From assembly GCA_002746975.1 (NCBI GenBank), contig NVXE01000007.1:56615-120614 (forward strand): a stretch of 64,000 nucleotides of DNA. The letters run 5' to 3'. The notes below the pieces were generated by a model. That model ran no database searches, was not told the DNA's origin, and saw only the letters and a program-made list of their open reading frames with translations. Source of the DNA: Bacteroidota bacterium (GTDB lineage Bacteria; Bacteroidota; Bacteroidia; Flavobacteriales_D; Sanyastnellaceae). Each line of letters starts with the position of its first letter. Position 1 is the stretch's first letter. A program made the translations under genes and the position numbers. Shown here piece by piece: positions 47,373-56,640 of this stretch.

Positions 47373-47807
47373 ATGAGTAGGAAAGTTAAATTAAAATGGT
47401 GTCCAGCGGGTGATGTGGCATTCGATGCGGTTGCTTTTTTTGATGAGGGAGTTCAGGCTGGTTTTCCTTCACCGGCAGAAGATCATCTCGATTTAGACCT
47501 CGATTTAAGTTCGTATTTGATTCAACATCCATCTGCTACTTTTTGTGTTCGTGTTGAAGGTGATTCTATGGTGGGGGCGGGAATTCAAAGTGGTGATGTG
47601 ATTATGATAGATAGATCACTGACTCCTTGTAAGGGTAGTGTAGTGCTTGCAATTTTAGATGGAGAGTTTACTGTTAAAAGGGTAGATGTCGTGGATGAAA
47701 AGTTATTTTTAATTCCGGAAAATCCGAGGCTTAAACCTATAGAGGTGGCTGAGGAGTCGAATTTTCAGGTTTGGGGTGTTGTGACTTTCGTGATACATAA
47801 GGTATGA
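47373..47807 (+). CDS. umuD: UmuD-type S24 peptidase, error-prone polymerase subunit
   Basis: A 144-residue UmuD. The self-cleavage site lies in [11 protein letters not shown] (Ala29-Gly30), the catalytic Ser65 in [10 protein letters not shown] and the Lys102 in EFTVKRVDV. Cleaved UmuD' joins UmuC in translesion synthesis during DNA damage. The ATG at 47373 is preceded by a closed frame. It overlaps umuC by four bases. An upstream LexA box was not identified. Confidence 0.94.
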   Translation: MSRKVKLKWCPAGDVAFDAVAFFDEGVQAGFPSPAEDHLDLDLDLSSYLIQHPSATFCVRVEGDSMVGAGIQSGDVIMIDRSLTPCKGSVVLAILDGEFTVKRVDVVDEKLFLIPENPRLKPIEVAEESNFQVWGVVTFVIHKV

Positions 47808-49057
47808 TAGCTCTAGTCGATTGTAATAATTTCTTCGCATCATGCGAACGAGTATTTAGACCAAACCTGAAATCACAGCCCGTAGTAGTTCTGTCGAATA
47901 ACGACGGGTGTGTTATTGCGAGAAGTAATGAGGCGAAAGCTTTGGGTGTTAAGATGGGAGCTCCCGCTTTTAAGAATGAGGAGTTTTTTGAGCGAAACGG
48001 AGTTAACGTGTTTTCTTCTAATTTCGCTTTGTACGGAGATATGTCAAAGAGGGTGATGGATACGATAAAAACTGAGGTAGATGATATGGAGGTGTACTCT
48101 ATTGACGAGGCGTTTCTGGTTTTTGAAGGACCGGCTGCCGAAGAAAGAGCTCGAGCACTTCGCGTAAAAGTCGAGCGGTGGACGGGAATCCCTGTTTCTA
48201 TCGGCCTCGCGCCTACGAAAACTCTAGCAAAAATTGCGACTCGTATTGCCAAGAAGATGCCGGAAATGAATGGTGTTTTCGTTTTGAGCTCGAGTGCCGA
48301 TATGGAGAGAGCGCTTCAGCGATGTCCGGTTGAGGATATTTGGGGGATTGGGCGTAGATCTGCGGCGAAACTTCAATCCTTAGGTGTTACGAATGCGCTG
48401 AAGCTCGCATTTGCAGATTCTGGTTGGATACGTAGTAACCTAAGTGTTACCGGTGTTCGATTACAGAAAGAACTTCAAGGAACGGTTTGTTTCTCGGTAA
48501 ACGATATCACGCTTCGCAAGAAGAATATTAGGACAGCACGATCCTTCGGTAAGGAAGTTTCCAATTTAGCGGGCCTGAGAGAGTCCGTGGGGACTTTCGC
48601 GGTTAATTGTGCGAGGAAGCTAAGGAAAGAGGGGAGTTGTTGTTCATCAGTTACGGTATTTGTTAATACGAATCCATTTAAACCACAAGCGACTCAATAT
48701 AACGGTGCTCGAACTATAAAACTAGCTGTTCCTACGAACGATAACCTCGAAATTGTCGATGCAGCTATTCGTGCTTTGCGAGAAATTTATCGAGCGGACT
48801 GTACGTATAAAAAGGCCGGTGTAATCGTGGGCAACATCGTTCCAGCCGAACAAGTGCAGCTAGGGCTTTTCGATTCGGTAGATAGAACTAAGCGTGGGGT
48901 TTTAATGAAGAGCGTAGATTACATCAACGATAAGATGGGGCGAGATAAAGTTCGTCTCGCCGTTCAGGGCTTCGATAGGAAATGGCGACTCCGCCAAGAA
49001 CGACTTTCCCCGTGTTACACGACCCGGTTTTCAGAAATTTTGACCGTAAGGGTTTAG
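47804..49057 (+). CDS. umuC: UmuC, Y-family DNA polymerase V catalytic subunit
   Basis: A 417-residue Y-family polymerase. Active-site motifs are [18 protein letters not shown] (Asp6), [18 protein letters not shown] and [12 protein letters not shown] (Asp-Glu). The helix-hairpin DNA-binding part [17 protein letters not shown] and the little finger follow. The ATGA overlap with umuD confirms an operon. The G+C of this gene is a little above that of its neighbours. Confidence 0.96.
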   Translation: MIALVDCNNFFASCERVFRPNLKSQPVVVLSNNDGCVIARSNEAKALGVKMGAPAFKNEEFFERNGVNVFSSNFALYGDMSKRVMDTIKTEVDDMEVYSIDEAFLVFEGPAAEERARALRVKVERWTGIPVSIGLAPTKTLAKIATRIAKKMPEMNGVFVLSSSADMERALQRCPVEDIWGIGRRSAAKLQSLGVTNALKLAFADSGWIRSNLSVTGVRLQKELQGTVCFSVNDITLRKKNIRTARSFGKEVSNLAGLRESVGTFAVNCARKLRKEGSCCSSVTVFVNTNPFKPQATQYNGARTIKLAVPTNDNLEIVDAAIRALREIYRADCTYKKAGVIVGNIVPAEQVQLGLFDSVDRTKRGVLMKSVDYINDKMGRDKVRLAVQGFDRKWRLRQERLSPCYTTRFSEILTVRV

Positions 49058-49087
49058 CGTGGGGGATTTAATAACGACCTTTGTGAT

Positions 49088-49807
49088 ATGGAGACTAGGA
49101 TAAATAAATTTCTAAGTGAGGTGGGTTACTGTTCGAGAAGAGCTGCGGATAAACTTATCGATGAGGGGAGGATTACCTTAAATGGAGTAGTGCCTGAGAT
49201 GGGTACGAAAGTAAAGGCAGGAGATGAGGTTAGAGTGGATGGAAAGTTGGTGGGAGAGGGGAAAAGAGATGATTTGGTCTATCTAGCATTCCATAAGCCC
49301 GTGGGGGTGGTGTGTACGACGGATCAGAATCGAGAGAGTGATAATATCATTGATTATATAGGTTACCCGACTAGGATTTTCCCCATTGGAAGGCTTGATA
49401 AGCCTAGCGAAGGTCTTATTTTTTTGACAAATGACGGTGACATAGTAAATAAGATTCTCAGAGCGAAGAATCAGCATGAAAAAGAGTATATCGTAACTGT
49501 TGACCGGATTATTATTGGAAACTTTATTAGGGATATGGGTAATGGAGTGCCGATTTTGGATACGGTTACAAATCCTTGTTTTATAGAACAAACCGGTGAT
49601 CGTGAGTTCCGCATCATTCTTACTCAGGGTCTCAATCGCCAGATTCGTAGAATGTGCGAGTACTTCGGTTATAGAGTAGGGCGACTGAAGCGAGTACGGA
49701 TAATGAATATGTACCTCGATATGCCAGTCGGAACTTGGCGCGATTTTAAGAAAGAAGAACTTGAGGAAATGTACAGATTGATAGGAAATTCTTCGAAGAC
49801 GTTTTGA
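49088..49807 (+). CDS. rluF: Ribosomal large subunit pseudouridine synthase RluF-like
   Basis: A 239-residue protein: N-terminal S4 domain (TRINKFLSEVGYCSRRAADKLIDEGRITLNG) and a RsuA/RluB-E/F-type catalytic domain with IFPIGRLDKPSEGLIFLTNDGD (catalytic Asp) and ILTQGLNRQIRRMCEYFGYRV. The latter motif and the TDQNRESDNIIDYI stretch fit RluF (23S rRNA U2604); RluB/RsuA cannot be excluded. The TGA stop overlaps the ATG of the next gene by one base. Confidence 0.9.
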   Translation: METRINKFLSEVGYCSRRAADKLIDEGRITLNGVVPEMGTKVKAGDEVRVDGKLVGEGKRDDLVYLAFHKPVGVVCTTDQNRESDNIIDYIGYPTRIFPIGRLDKPSEGLIFLTNDGDIVNKILRAKNQHEKEYIVTVDRIIIGNFIRDMGNGVPILDTVTNPCFIEQTGDREFRIILTQGLNRQIRRMCEYFGYRVGRLKRVRIMNMYLDMPVGTWRDFKKEELEEMYRLIGNSSKTF

Positions 49808-50181
49808 TGGTACAAGAAGTTAATGCAGAGACAATTCTAGATCATGTTGCGGGACTTCCTGGAGTAACACAGGGCTTTCCTTTTGACGAAAGTATTCTAG
49901 TTTTTAAAGTAGGAACAGATGATAAGCGTAAGATATTTGCACTTCTAAATGTCGAAGATTTTAGGTTCGTAAATCTTAAATGTGATCCCGAGAGGTCGGA
50001 GGAATTACGAGGCGAATACGAGGGGATTAAGCCCGCTTGGCATATGAATAAAAAGCACTGGAATTCTGTGATTCCAGACCCGATTTCCGATGTTCCAGCG
50101 AAACTATTTTGGGAATTGCTATTACATAGTTACCAGCTAGTAAGAGATTCGTTGCCAGTAAAGGTGAAGTCGAAGCTGTAA
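49807..50181 (+). CDS. MmcQ/YjbR family protein
   Basis: A 124-residue protein of the MmcQ/YjbR (CyaY-like DNA-binding fold) family: VAGLPGVTQGFPFDESILVFKVG, FALLNVEDFRFVNLKCDPERSEELR and IKPAWHMNKKHWNSVIPD are typical. ATG 49807 overlaps the rluF stop (TGATG); a TTG one codon earlier is less likely. The role is unknown, although the fold suggests nucleic-acid contact. Convergent with the next gene. Confidence 0.9.
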   Translation: MVQEVNAETILDHVAGLPGVTQGFPFDESILVFKVGTDDKRKIFALLNVEDFRFVNLKCDPERSEELRGEYEGIKPAWHMNKKHWNSVIPDPISDVPAKLFWELLLHSYQLVRDSLPVKVKSKL

Positions 50182-50186
50182 CAGGA

Positions 50187-52679
50187 TTAAGGGCAGTTTT
50201 GACCGAACATTGAAAGTATCTGCAACACATCGGAAATTGTAACAATGTTATCACCGTCTATATCTCCTTGACAATCGATAATACATCCATACTGACTTAG
50301 AATAAGTAGAACATCACTAATGTCTATTATGCCGTTTACGACAATGTCTTCTGGACAAGTGTAGGTAGTAATAGGGGGTGTTCCCACAAGTATGGAGTCG
50401 ATGGGAAAGCTTTGAATGCTTCGTGAAAACGTTCCTGCAACAAGTCGTCCCTGAGCCGTGTCCACTACTAGGTCGTAAACAGGAATCCAAGGCATTGCTC
50501 CAAGCCTCTCCCAATGGTTTCCAGCATCTACAGTAGCGTAAACCCCAGCATCAGAAGCAGCAGCCCAGACCACTTCACTTAGTGCTACCACAGAGTTCAT
50601 GGGATGTTCAGGTAAATCACCAGATATTGAGTGCCATGGACCGCCTAGAGCAGCTTTTAAAATATGTGGAGTATAAGCGTAATCGCGATATCCACTAACA
50701 GTACAAAATAAAGAGTCTGGGTTATATGGGTCGAAGTAAAGATCGGTTACGTACCTGTTAGGGAGACCCGATGTCATTAAATTCCAAGTCGCCCCGCCGT
50801 CAGTTGTAAAGTGTACTTGTCCGTCGGAAGTGCCTGCAGCTACGATGTTTTCGTCAATGGGAGAGCCGGTAATCGAGGTGATGATGCGGTAGCTAAGAGC
50901 TGGTTCTACGTTGAGCGTGAGGTCCGAACTCATGGCAGTCCAGTTCCCGGAAGGTTCGCCTATCATTCTCCACATTCTCTGAGTCCCAGTCCAAATATGA
51001 TCTGGATTCGCAGGATGAAGCATAATAGGAGCATCCCATGCCTTTCTATCGTTATAGTCAGTATATGCCATTCCAGTCCATACGGGGTTAATACTTGTGG
51101 GAGGGTCGTATGAGTAAGCAAAATTCGCATATTGAACTGTAGCTATTCTGAAATTAGGATTTGTGGGGTGAAAAACTGGAGTGAAACCGTCACCTCCGCG
51201 GTCGCGGTTCCAGCTATTCAACCCGATATATGAGCCCGTTGACGTGCCATTGTCTTGAGCGCCCCCAGTATATCGACCTAGATTATGTGGATTTACTTCT
51301 ACCCTATAAAATTGCGAATTAGGTATATTCTCTATGTCGGTCCATGTAGCTCCATGATCGGAAGTTCTATACGCTCCCCCGTCGGTGGCGAGTAAAGCAG
51401 AGTTTGGTCCTACCCACTGCATATCATGCTTGTCTGCATGAACGGAGTACTCCCACCAAGGAGGAGCCATCTCGCTCCAGGTCTCACCTCCGTCAAGTGA
51501 ATTCCAAATATCGACTCCTAAAATAGTGATGTCATCTACATTCCAAGGATTCACTCTTATTTTCGAGAAGTACCATCCAAATCCACCAAGGGCATTTGCT
51601 AGTGGAGCAGGGTCTACAATAATGGGTGTCCATGAAAGGCCGCCATTAGTGCTTTTGTATATATTGTCAACTTGCATATCGAGACCTACGACGAGCGCGA
51701 AAAAAGTTCCATTTACTTCATTAACTCCTATTCGACATCTATCCTCCATCCCCCATGGATTAGTGATAGGAGTCCAAGTCAAGCCCAAATCTGAAGATCG
51801 ATAAAGCTTAGATTCAGGACCTGTAACCAATGAACTTATTGAATTTCGCAGTCTATTCCATCCCGCGGCTATCATGATGCCTGAGGTCGGGTCATAAGCG
51901 ATATCATTAACACCTGCCGAGTCAGACGGAAGTAAAACTTGCGTCCAAGTCGCCCCAGAGTTCGTACTTCTATATAGGCCTCTATCTGGCCCTTTTACTG
52001 CTGGATTCCCCATAGTTGCGGCCATAACTATTTCGGGGGAGTCCTCTAAAATGAGAACTTTACTCACGATTCGTGCTGAATCGAGTCCTAGGTGTACCCA
52101 GTTCGCTCCTCCATCTGTAGATCTATACACCCCATTTCCGATTCGTGGATGGCTAGAAATTTGAGGGTCGCCTGTTCCTATATAAATGACTCCTTCCTGA
52201 GAAGGGTGGAATGCAATACTTCCCATGGCCATCCACCCGAAATCGTCGGTCAATGGAACCCAGCTCTCTCCTCCATCATTTGTACCGAAAAGTCCGCCGG
52301 CGGCACTGCCCACTAAAATATGATTTGCGTCGAAAGGATCTCGCTGTATCGCATTTAGTCGACCTCCTATATTTTGCGGTCCTTCCATCCTCCACGACCC
52401 TCCGATTTCACGAGAGTAATCTAGAGCTTCCAGTGCTTCAAAATGTTCGCGTACCGCTACTAATGCCTCATCAGCAGAACGAGCATCCCAATCATTGTCC
52501 GGGTAAGACCATTTAAACGACGCAGCTTCCCAAGGCTCGAATTTTGAAAAAGCGTTTTTTCTTGAATCGTTGTTAATTGTCCTGAAACCATCGATTTTTT
52601 CAACGAAAAAAAAGGTGAAAATGAGAGAAACAGAAAATGTTACTAACAAAAGTTGAGAAAAGCGTCTATTTTTTTTCAT
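50187..52679 (-). CDS. Secreted VPS10/BNR beta-propeller protein with dockerin-like C-terminal module
   Basis: An 830-residue exported protein: N-terminal signal/anchor (about residues 8-26), then a propeller with repeated Asp-box motifs (GGLFGTNDGGESW, NGVYRSTDGGANW, RGLYRSTNSGATW, YRSSDLGLTW, VHFTTDGGATW). EGPQNIGGRLNAIQRD matches the propeller protein at 26219-29437. The last 56 residues (775-830) are the same Cys-flanked dockerin-like module as in the glycosidase at 45056, with D-x-D-G-D loops and the end MFGQNC. It lacks a T9SS domain. Function in binding or cleavage of glycans is possible but unproven. Confidence 0.86.
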   Translation of the reverse strand: MKKNRRFSQLLLVTFSVSLIFTFFFVEKIDGFRTINNDSRKNAFSKFEPWEAASFKWSYPDNDWDARSADEALVAVREHFEALEALDYSREIGGSWRMEGPQNIGGRLNAIQRDPFDANHILVGSAAGGLFGTNDGGESWVPLTDDFGWMAMGSIAFHPSQEGVIYIGTGDPQISSHPRIGNGVYRSTDGGANWVHLGLDSARIVSKVLILEDSPEIVMAATMGNPAVKGPDRGLYRSTNSGATWTQVLLPSDSAGVNDIAYDPTSGIMIAAGWNRLRNSISSLVTGPESKLYRSSDLGLTWTPITNPWGMEDRCRIGVNEVNGTFFALVVGLDMQVDNIYKSTNGGLSWTPIIVDPAPLANALGGFGWYFSKIRVNPWNVDDITILGVDIWNSLDGGETWSEMAPPWWEYSVHADKHDMQWVGPNSALLATDGGAYRTSDHGATWTDIENIPNSQFYRVEVNPHNLGRYTGGAQDNGTSTGSYIGLNSWNRDRGGDGFTPVFHPTNPNFRIATVQYANFAYSYDPPTSINPVWTGMAYTDYNDRKAWDAPIMLHPANPDHIWTGTQRMWRMIGEPSGNWTAMSSDLTLNVEPALSYRIITSITGSPIDENIVAAGTSDGQVHFTTDGGATWNLMTSGLPNRYVTDLYFDPYNPDSLFCTVSGYRDYAYTPHILKAALGGPWHSISGDLPEHPMNSVVALSEVVWAAASDAGVYATVDAGNHWERLGAMPWIPVYDLVVDTAQGRLVAGTFSRSIQSFPIDSILVGTPPITTYTCPEDIVVNGIIDISDVLLILSQYGCIIDCQGDIDGDNIVTISDVLQILSMFGQNCP

Positions 52680-52697
52680 TAGCCGAAAGATACAGAG

Positions 52698-52705
52698 TAA
52701 GTTTG
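52698..52705 (+). promoter_or_regulatory. Candidate -7 element upstream of the lamin-tail gene
   Basis: TAAGTTTG matches TAnnTTTG and lies 25 bases before the ATG at 52731, in the 51-base gap between two divergent genes. No good TTTG/TTG element was found at the expected distance upstream, so confidence is limited. Confidence 0.4.
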
Positions 52706-52730
52706 GCTTGCTAAATCAAAATCAAAATTT

Positions 52731-53684
52731 ATGCGCATTTCTACTATATTTCTCCTCACAGCAGGATTAGGTTTATCCCTAACGTCTTCCCTAACGTCTA
52801 ACGCTCAAAATGATTGTTCAGATATTTTTATTTCAGAATACCTAGAAGGTTCAGGTAATAACAAGGGCTTGGAGTTCTTTAACCCTACTAGCGAGGCTAT
52901 AGATTTAAGTGTATATACTTTACAGCGATGGAGTAATGGTGAGGCCGGTATGACTGATGAAACACAGCTTTTCGGGACATTGCCTTCTATGACTACTTGG
53001 GTTCTTGTAAATGGCCAAACAGAAGATGTGGATCTTGGCGGGGGGTCTATTTCTCCAGCATGTGACCCTGCAATGCAGGGACTAGCAGATCAGCTTGATA
53101 ATCCATATCCAGCGCCGACTTATATGAACGGTAACGATGCTCTAGTACTAGTAAAGAATGGGACTACAGTTGTTGATATCTTCGGTAAGCCAGGAGAAAA
53201 CCCAGGCACAGCTTGGACGAACGATGCAGAAAACGGTTTTGTCGATATAGGTGATGGCGCTTCTTGGCTAACATCAAACCACACTCTTCAGCGTAAATAC
53301 GCAGTGGGCTCAGGTTTAACTACACCACCTGTTGTGTTCGATACGTTTTTGGAGTGGGATACTCTGCCTAACAATACATGGACTGGACTGGGTAATCACA
53401 GCTGCGTTTGTGGTACAACAGGAATACATTTAATCGAAGAATCATCTTCAGTAAATGTTTTCCCGAACCCATCTACTAACGGAGTTTTCACAATTGAAAG
53501 TGGTAAATCGGTCAAGAAGATTGAAGTTTATAGCCCAGAGGGGCGTCTTGTTAAAATTGAAATACCTACTTCTGAAGTACGCTCTTGGAACATATCCACT
53601 TCAGATTGGAATGCAGGGGTGTATTTCATAAATATTCAGTACGCAAGCGGCGCAATTTTCGCTCACCGCATTGTGATTCGATAG
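52731..53684 (+). CDS. Lamin-tail domain secreted protein with T9SS sorting domain
   Basis: A 317-residue protein with a signal peptide (to about SNAQ, residue 25). A lamin-tail (LTD) Ig-like domain follows at about 28-210 (DIFISEYLEGSGNNKGLEFFNPTSEAIDLSVYTLQRW, then NDALVLVKNGTTVVDIFG). The T9SS type A sorting domain covers about 240-317 (VFPNPSTNGVFTIES to HRIVIR). LTDs often accompany extracellular nucleases and phosphatases. It is the first gene of the plus-strand run, 13 bases before the TonB receptor gene. Confidence 0.9.
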   Translation: MRISTIFLLTAGLGLSLTSSLTSNAQNDCSDIFISEYLEGSGNNKGLEFFNPTSEAIDLSVYTLQRWSNGEAGMTDETQLFGTLPSMTTWVLVNGQTEDVDLGGGSISPACDPAMQGLADQLDNPYPAPTYMNGNDALVLVKNGTTVVDIFGKPGENPGTAWTNDAENGFVDIGDGASWLTSNHTLQRKYAVGSGLTTPPVVFDTFLEWDTLPNNTWTGLGNHSCVCGTTGIHLIEESSSVNVFPNPSTNGVFTIESGKSVKKIEVYSPEGRLVKIEIPTSEVRSWNISTSDWNAGVYFINIQYASGAIFAHRIVIR

Positions 53685-53697
53685 TTAAAGTTTTACT

Positions 53698-56601
53698 ATG
53701 ATTCGTATTAAATCGCTTGCCCTCTATTTATTTTTGGGTCTACTTTTCGGCGGCATTAATGTCTCTTTAGCCCAAACAGGTCTTGTCCGAGGCACCATCT
53801 CAGATGCCGCTACCGGCGAGCCACTAATTCAGGCTGCGGTTATTTACGGAGCAGATGGAGCATCTAAAGGGGTGCTTACTGATTTCGATGGTGTGTTTTC
53901 AATTGAACTAACTCCAGGTAAATACATTTTACGGGTTTCTTATGTTGGATACGAGCCCATGAAGAAGTCAGTAGATGTTATTGCAAACACCTCTCGAGAA
54001 GTCAACTTTAAGATGGAGACGGTTCTTCTTCAAGAGGCAATGGTTATAGCTGATATTGCAATTGAAAGAGAGACTCCCGTTGCTTTCTCGAACATAAAAC
54101 CCATACAGATACAAGAGGAGTTAGGATCACAGCCTATACCGATGTTATTAAATACCACTCCTGGAGTATATGCTACTGAGGGGGGGTCTGACAATGGTGG
54201 ACCTAGTATAACTATTCGCGGTTTCAAGCAGAGAAACGTCAGTGTCCTTATAGATGGTATTCCTGTAAACGATATGGAGAACGGTGGGGTATATTGGAAC
54301 AACTGGTTTGGTTTAGATCTTGTAACCCAAACCATGCAAGTTCAACGTGGACTCGGAGCTTCGAAACTTGCACTACCAGCTATCGGAGGAACAGTAAATA
54401 TTATTACGGTAGGTATAGAGAATAAGAAGAAAACGAGCGTAAAACAGGAGCTCGGCAGCTTCGGAATGACAAGAACTACCATTGGGCATACCAGCGGACG
54501 CTTAGATGGCGGTTGGGGTTATACATTAGCTGGATCCTTTAAAAATAGCGGTGGATACTCTGCAAAATCGTACAGTAAATCATGGTTTTACTACGGTAAG
54601 GTTCAGAAAGAAATAGGGTCTCATATTCTCTCCTTAACTGCAACAGGAGCTCCATCACAGAATTCTGCGCGTGGATACAAACAACGCATTGCAACCCACA
54701 GTGTTGATTACGCTCGAGGACTATTCACAGGTACTGATGCTGAGTATGAGTCAATGACTCAGTATAGCCAAGCCTACGACGCGATTTTTAACGACGGTAC
54801 ACTTTCACTAGCAGAAGAGCAAGCGGCATTTTCACAGTTAAATACTCAATACGGTTACAATCCAAACGGAAACGCTAGTGACTTCGAAAATGAAATGACT
54901 TCAACGAACTATATTGACACTACTGGACTTCGAGATATGGGGTTGAAATATAATGTTCATTGGGGAGAATTAAATGGATCTACCCTTTACGAACGCCAAA
55001 ATACATACCATAAACCACTATTTTCTCTTCGTCACAGTTGGCGTGCTTCAGATAAATTATATGTATCAACAACTGCGTATGCTTCTTATGGACATGGAGG
55101 AGGTACTAGGTTAGAGAATAGTCTTGGATCTGGTGATTACTCAGCAGATGGACAGGTTGATTTTCAAAAATTTTGGAATAATAACACGATAGGAGGTTTG
55201 TTTGGTCCTCCTATAGATCCAACATACTCAACTGAATTACTAAAGAGTTCAAGGATTCTCAGAAAGCTATATAATAACCACAAGTGGTTCGGTGCTCTAT
55301 CGACATTCCGTTACGAGTATTCCGAAAAGTTAGTCGTCTCAGGAGGAATCGATTATCGAACATATCAAGGGGAACACTACAGTACGGTTAGCGATTTGAT
55401 AGGGGGAGACTACTACGTAGATGTGGACGATAATAACGATTCACAACCTATGCATGTAGTTGGCGATACTATAGGATATCACAATGATGGTTTCGTGAAG
55501 TGGGGGGGTGCATTCGCTTTAGTTGAGTACAAAGGGCCGTGGTATAATTACTTCATTAACGTAAGTGCTGTTAAACAGGGCTATAAGAGAGTTGATTATT
55601 TTAAACCAAAAGTTGAAAATATTCAAACGGGAGAACTTGAGTATGCAAACTCTGGTTGGAAGTGGATTCCAGGATATACGATTAAAGGGGGGGGTAATGT
55701 AAATATTAATGAGTGGACAAATGCATTTATGAATTTAGGTTACTTAAATAGGACTCCTGCCTTTTCAAGCGTGATTGATTACGATAATAAATTCATTCAA
55801 AATACCCAGAATGAAAAGATTTCATCTATTGAGTTAGGTGTGAAATGGAGTAGGTCTCCTTTGACATTAAATCTGAATGGATATTACACTGATTGGCAGA
55901 ACAGACCTCTTAATAGTATGCTTCGCTTTGAAACAGTTGATGGAGATATAGTTAGGGCTAATATTAACTCTATGAGCGCTCTACATAAAGGAGGTGAGAT
56001 AGACTTCGGTTATCAAGTCAACAGAAACTTGACCATTGAAGGGTTTGCTTCTTATGGAGATTGGCGTTGGACGAGTTCTGAGGATAGCCTAATCCTACTA
56101 GACGATGAGACATTTTTACCATACGTTGATTGGCAAGGAAATCCAGAGATCATAAGTTATAATGCAGCAAATGTGTCAGTAGGAGATGCTCCACAAACCC
56201 AAATCGGTGTTGCAGTCCGATATCGCAAAAACGGCTTCTATGTTAAGCCGAGATATACTTTCTTCGATAGGTTCTATGCAGATTTCGATCCATTCTCTCT
56301 AAATGGCGAAAACGAAGGGCGTCAATCTTGGAAGTTGCCTGCTTACGGACTTTTAGATTTACATATGGGTTACACTTTAGATATGGATGAATCACAAATC
56401 GATTTCCGTGTTTCTGCGTTTAACATCTTAAATACGATTTACCTAGTTAATGCTCAAAATAATGACCCTTATGGAGAGTGGAACTTTACAGACTCAAATC
56501 GTACATATGCCTTCACAGAAAACAACTTTGACGCAGCTTCAGCTAGTGTCTTTATGGGATATGGATTCCGCTCTAATTTTTCTGTTAGAGTTAGGTTCTA
56601 G
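53698..56601 (+). CDS. SusC-like TonB-dependent receptor
   Basis: A 967-residue outer-membrane receptor. After the signal peptide (cleavage near SLAQ) there is a carboxypeptidase-regulatory-like beta-sandwich (GTISDAATGEPLIQAAVIYG, VGYEPMKKSVDV), then the plug (LLNTTPGVYATEGGSDNGGPSITIRGF, VLIDGIPVNDMENGGVYWNNWFGLD) and a long barrel ending in VRVRF. It imports a ligand with TonB energy. Flanked by two T9SS-secreted proteins (lamin-tail and PLD-like), which suggests that they capture or break down its substrate. No SusD-type gene is adjacent. Confidence 0.94.
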   Translation: MIRIKSLALYLFLGLLFGGINVSLAQTGLVRGTISDAATGEPLIQAAVIYGADGASKGVLTDFDGVFSIELTPGKYILRVSYVGYEPMKKSVDVIANTSREVNFKMETVLLQEAMVIADIAIERETPVAFSNIKPIQIQEELGSQPIPMLLNTTPGVYATEGGSDNGGPSITIRGFKQRNVSVLIDGIPVNDMENGGVYWNNWFGLDLVTQTMQVQRGLGASKLALPAIGGTVNIITVGIENKKKTSVKQELGSFGMTRTTIGHTSGRLDGGWGYTLAGSFKNSGGYSAKSYSKSWFYYGKVQKEIGSHILSLTATGAPSQNSARGYKQRIATHSVDYARGLFTGTDAEYESMTQYSQAYDAIFNDGTLSLAEEQAAFSQLNTQYGYNPNGNASDFENEMTSTNYIDTTGLRDMGLKYNVHWGELNGSTLYERQNTYHKPLFSLRHSWRASDKLYVSTTAYASYGHGGGTRLENSLGSGDYSADGQVDFQKFWNNNTIGGLFGPPIDPTYSTELLKSSRILRKLYNNHKWFGALSTFRYEYSEKLVVSGGIDYRTYQGEHYSTVSDLIGGDYYVDVDDNNDSQPMHVVGDTIGYHNDGFVKWGGAFALVEYKGPWYNYFINVSAVKQGYKRVDYFKPKVENIQTGELEYANSGWKWIPGYTIKGGGNVNINEWTNAFMNLGYLNRTPAFSSVIDYDNKFIQNTQNEKISSIELGVKWSRSPLTLNLNGYYTDWQNRPLNSMLRFETVDGDIVRANINSMSALHKGGEIDFGYQVNRNLTIEGFASYGDWRWTSSEDSLILLDDETFLPYVDWQGNPEIISYNAANVSVGDAPQTQIGVAVRYRKNGFYVKPRYTFFDRFYADFDPFSLNGENEGRQSWKLPAYGLLDLHMGYTLDMDESQIDFRVSAFNILNTIYLVNAQNNDPYGEWNFTDSNRTYAFTENNFDAASASVFMGYGFRSNFSVRVRF

Positions 56602-56640
56602 TACGAGTTATAGAATGAACAAGAGACTTAAAATCACAAC

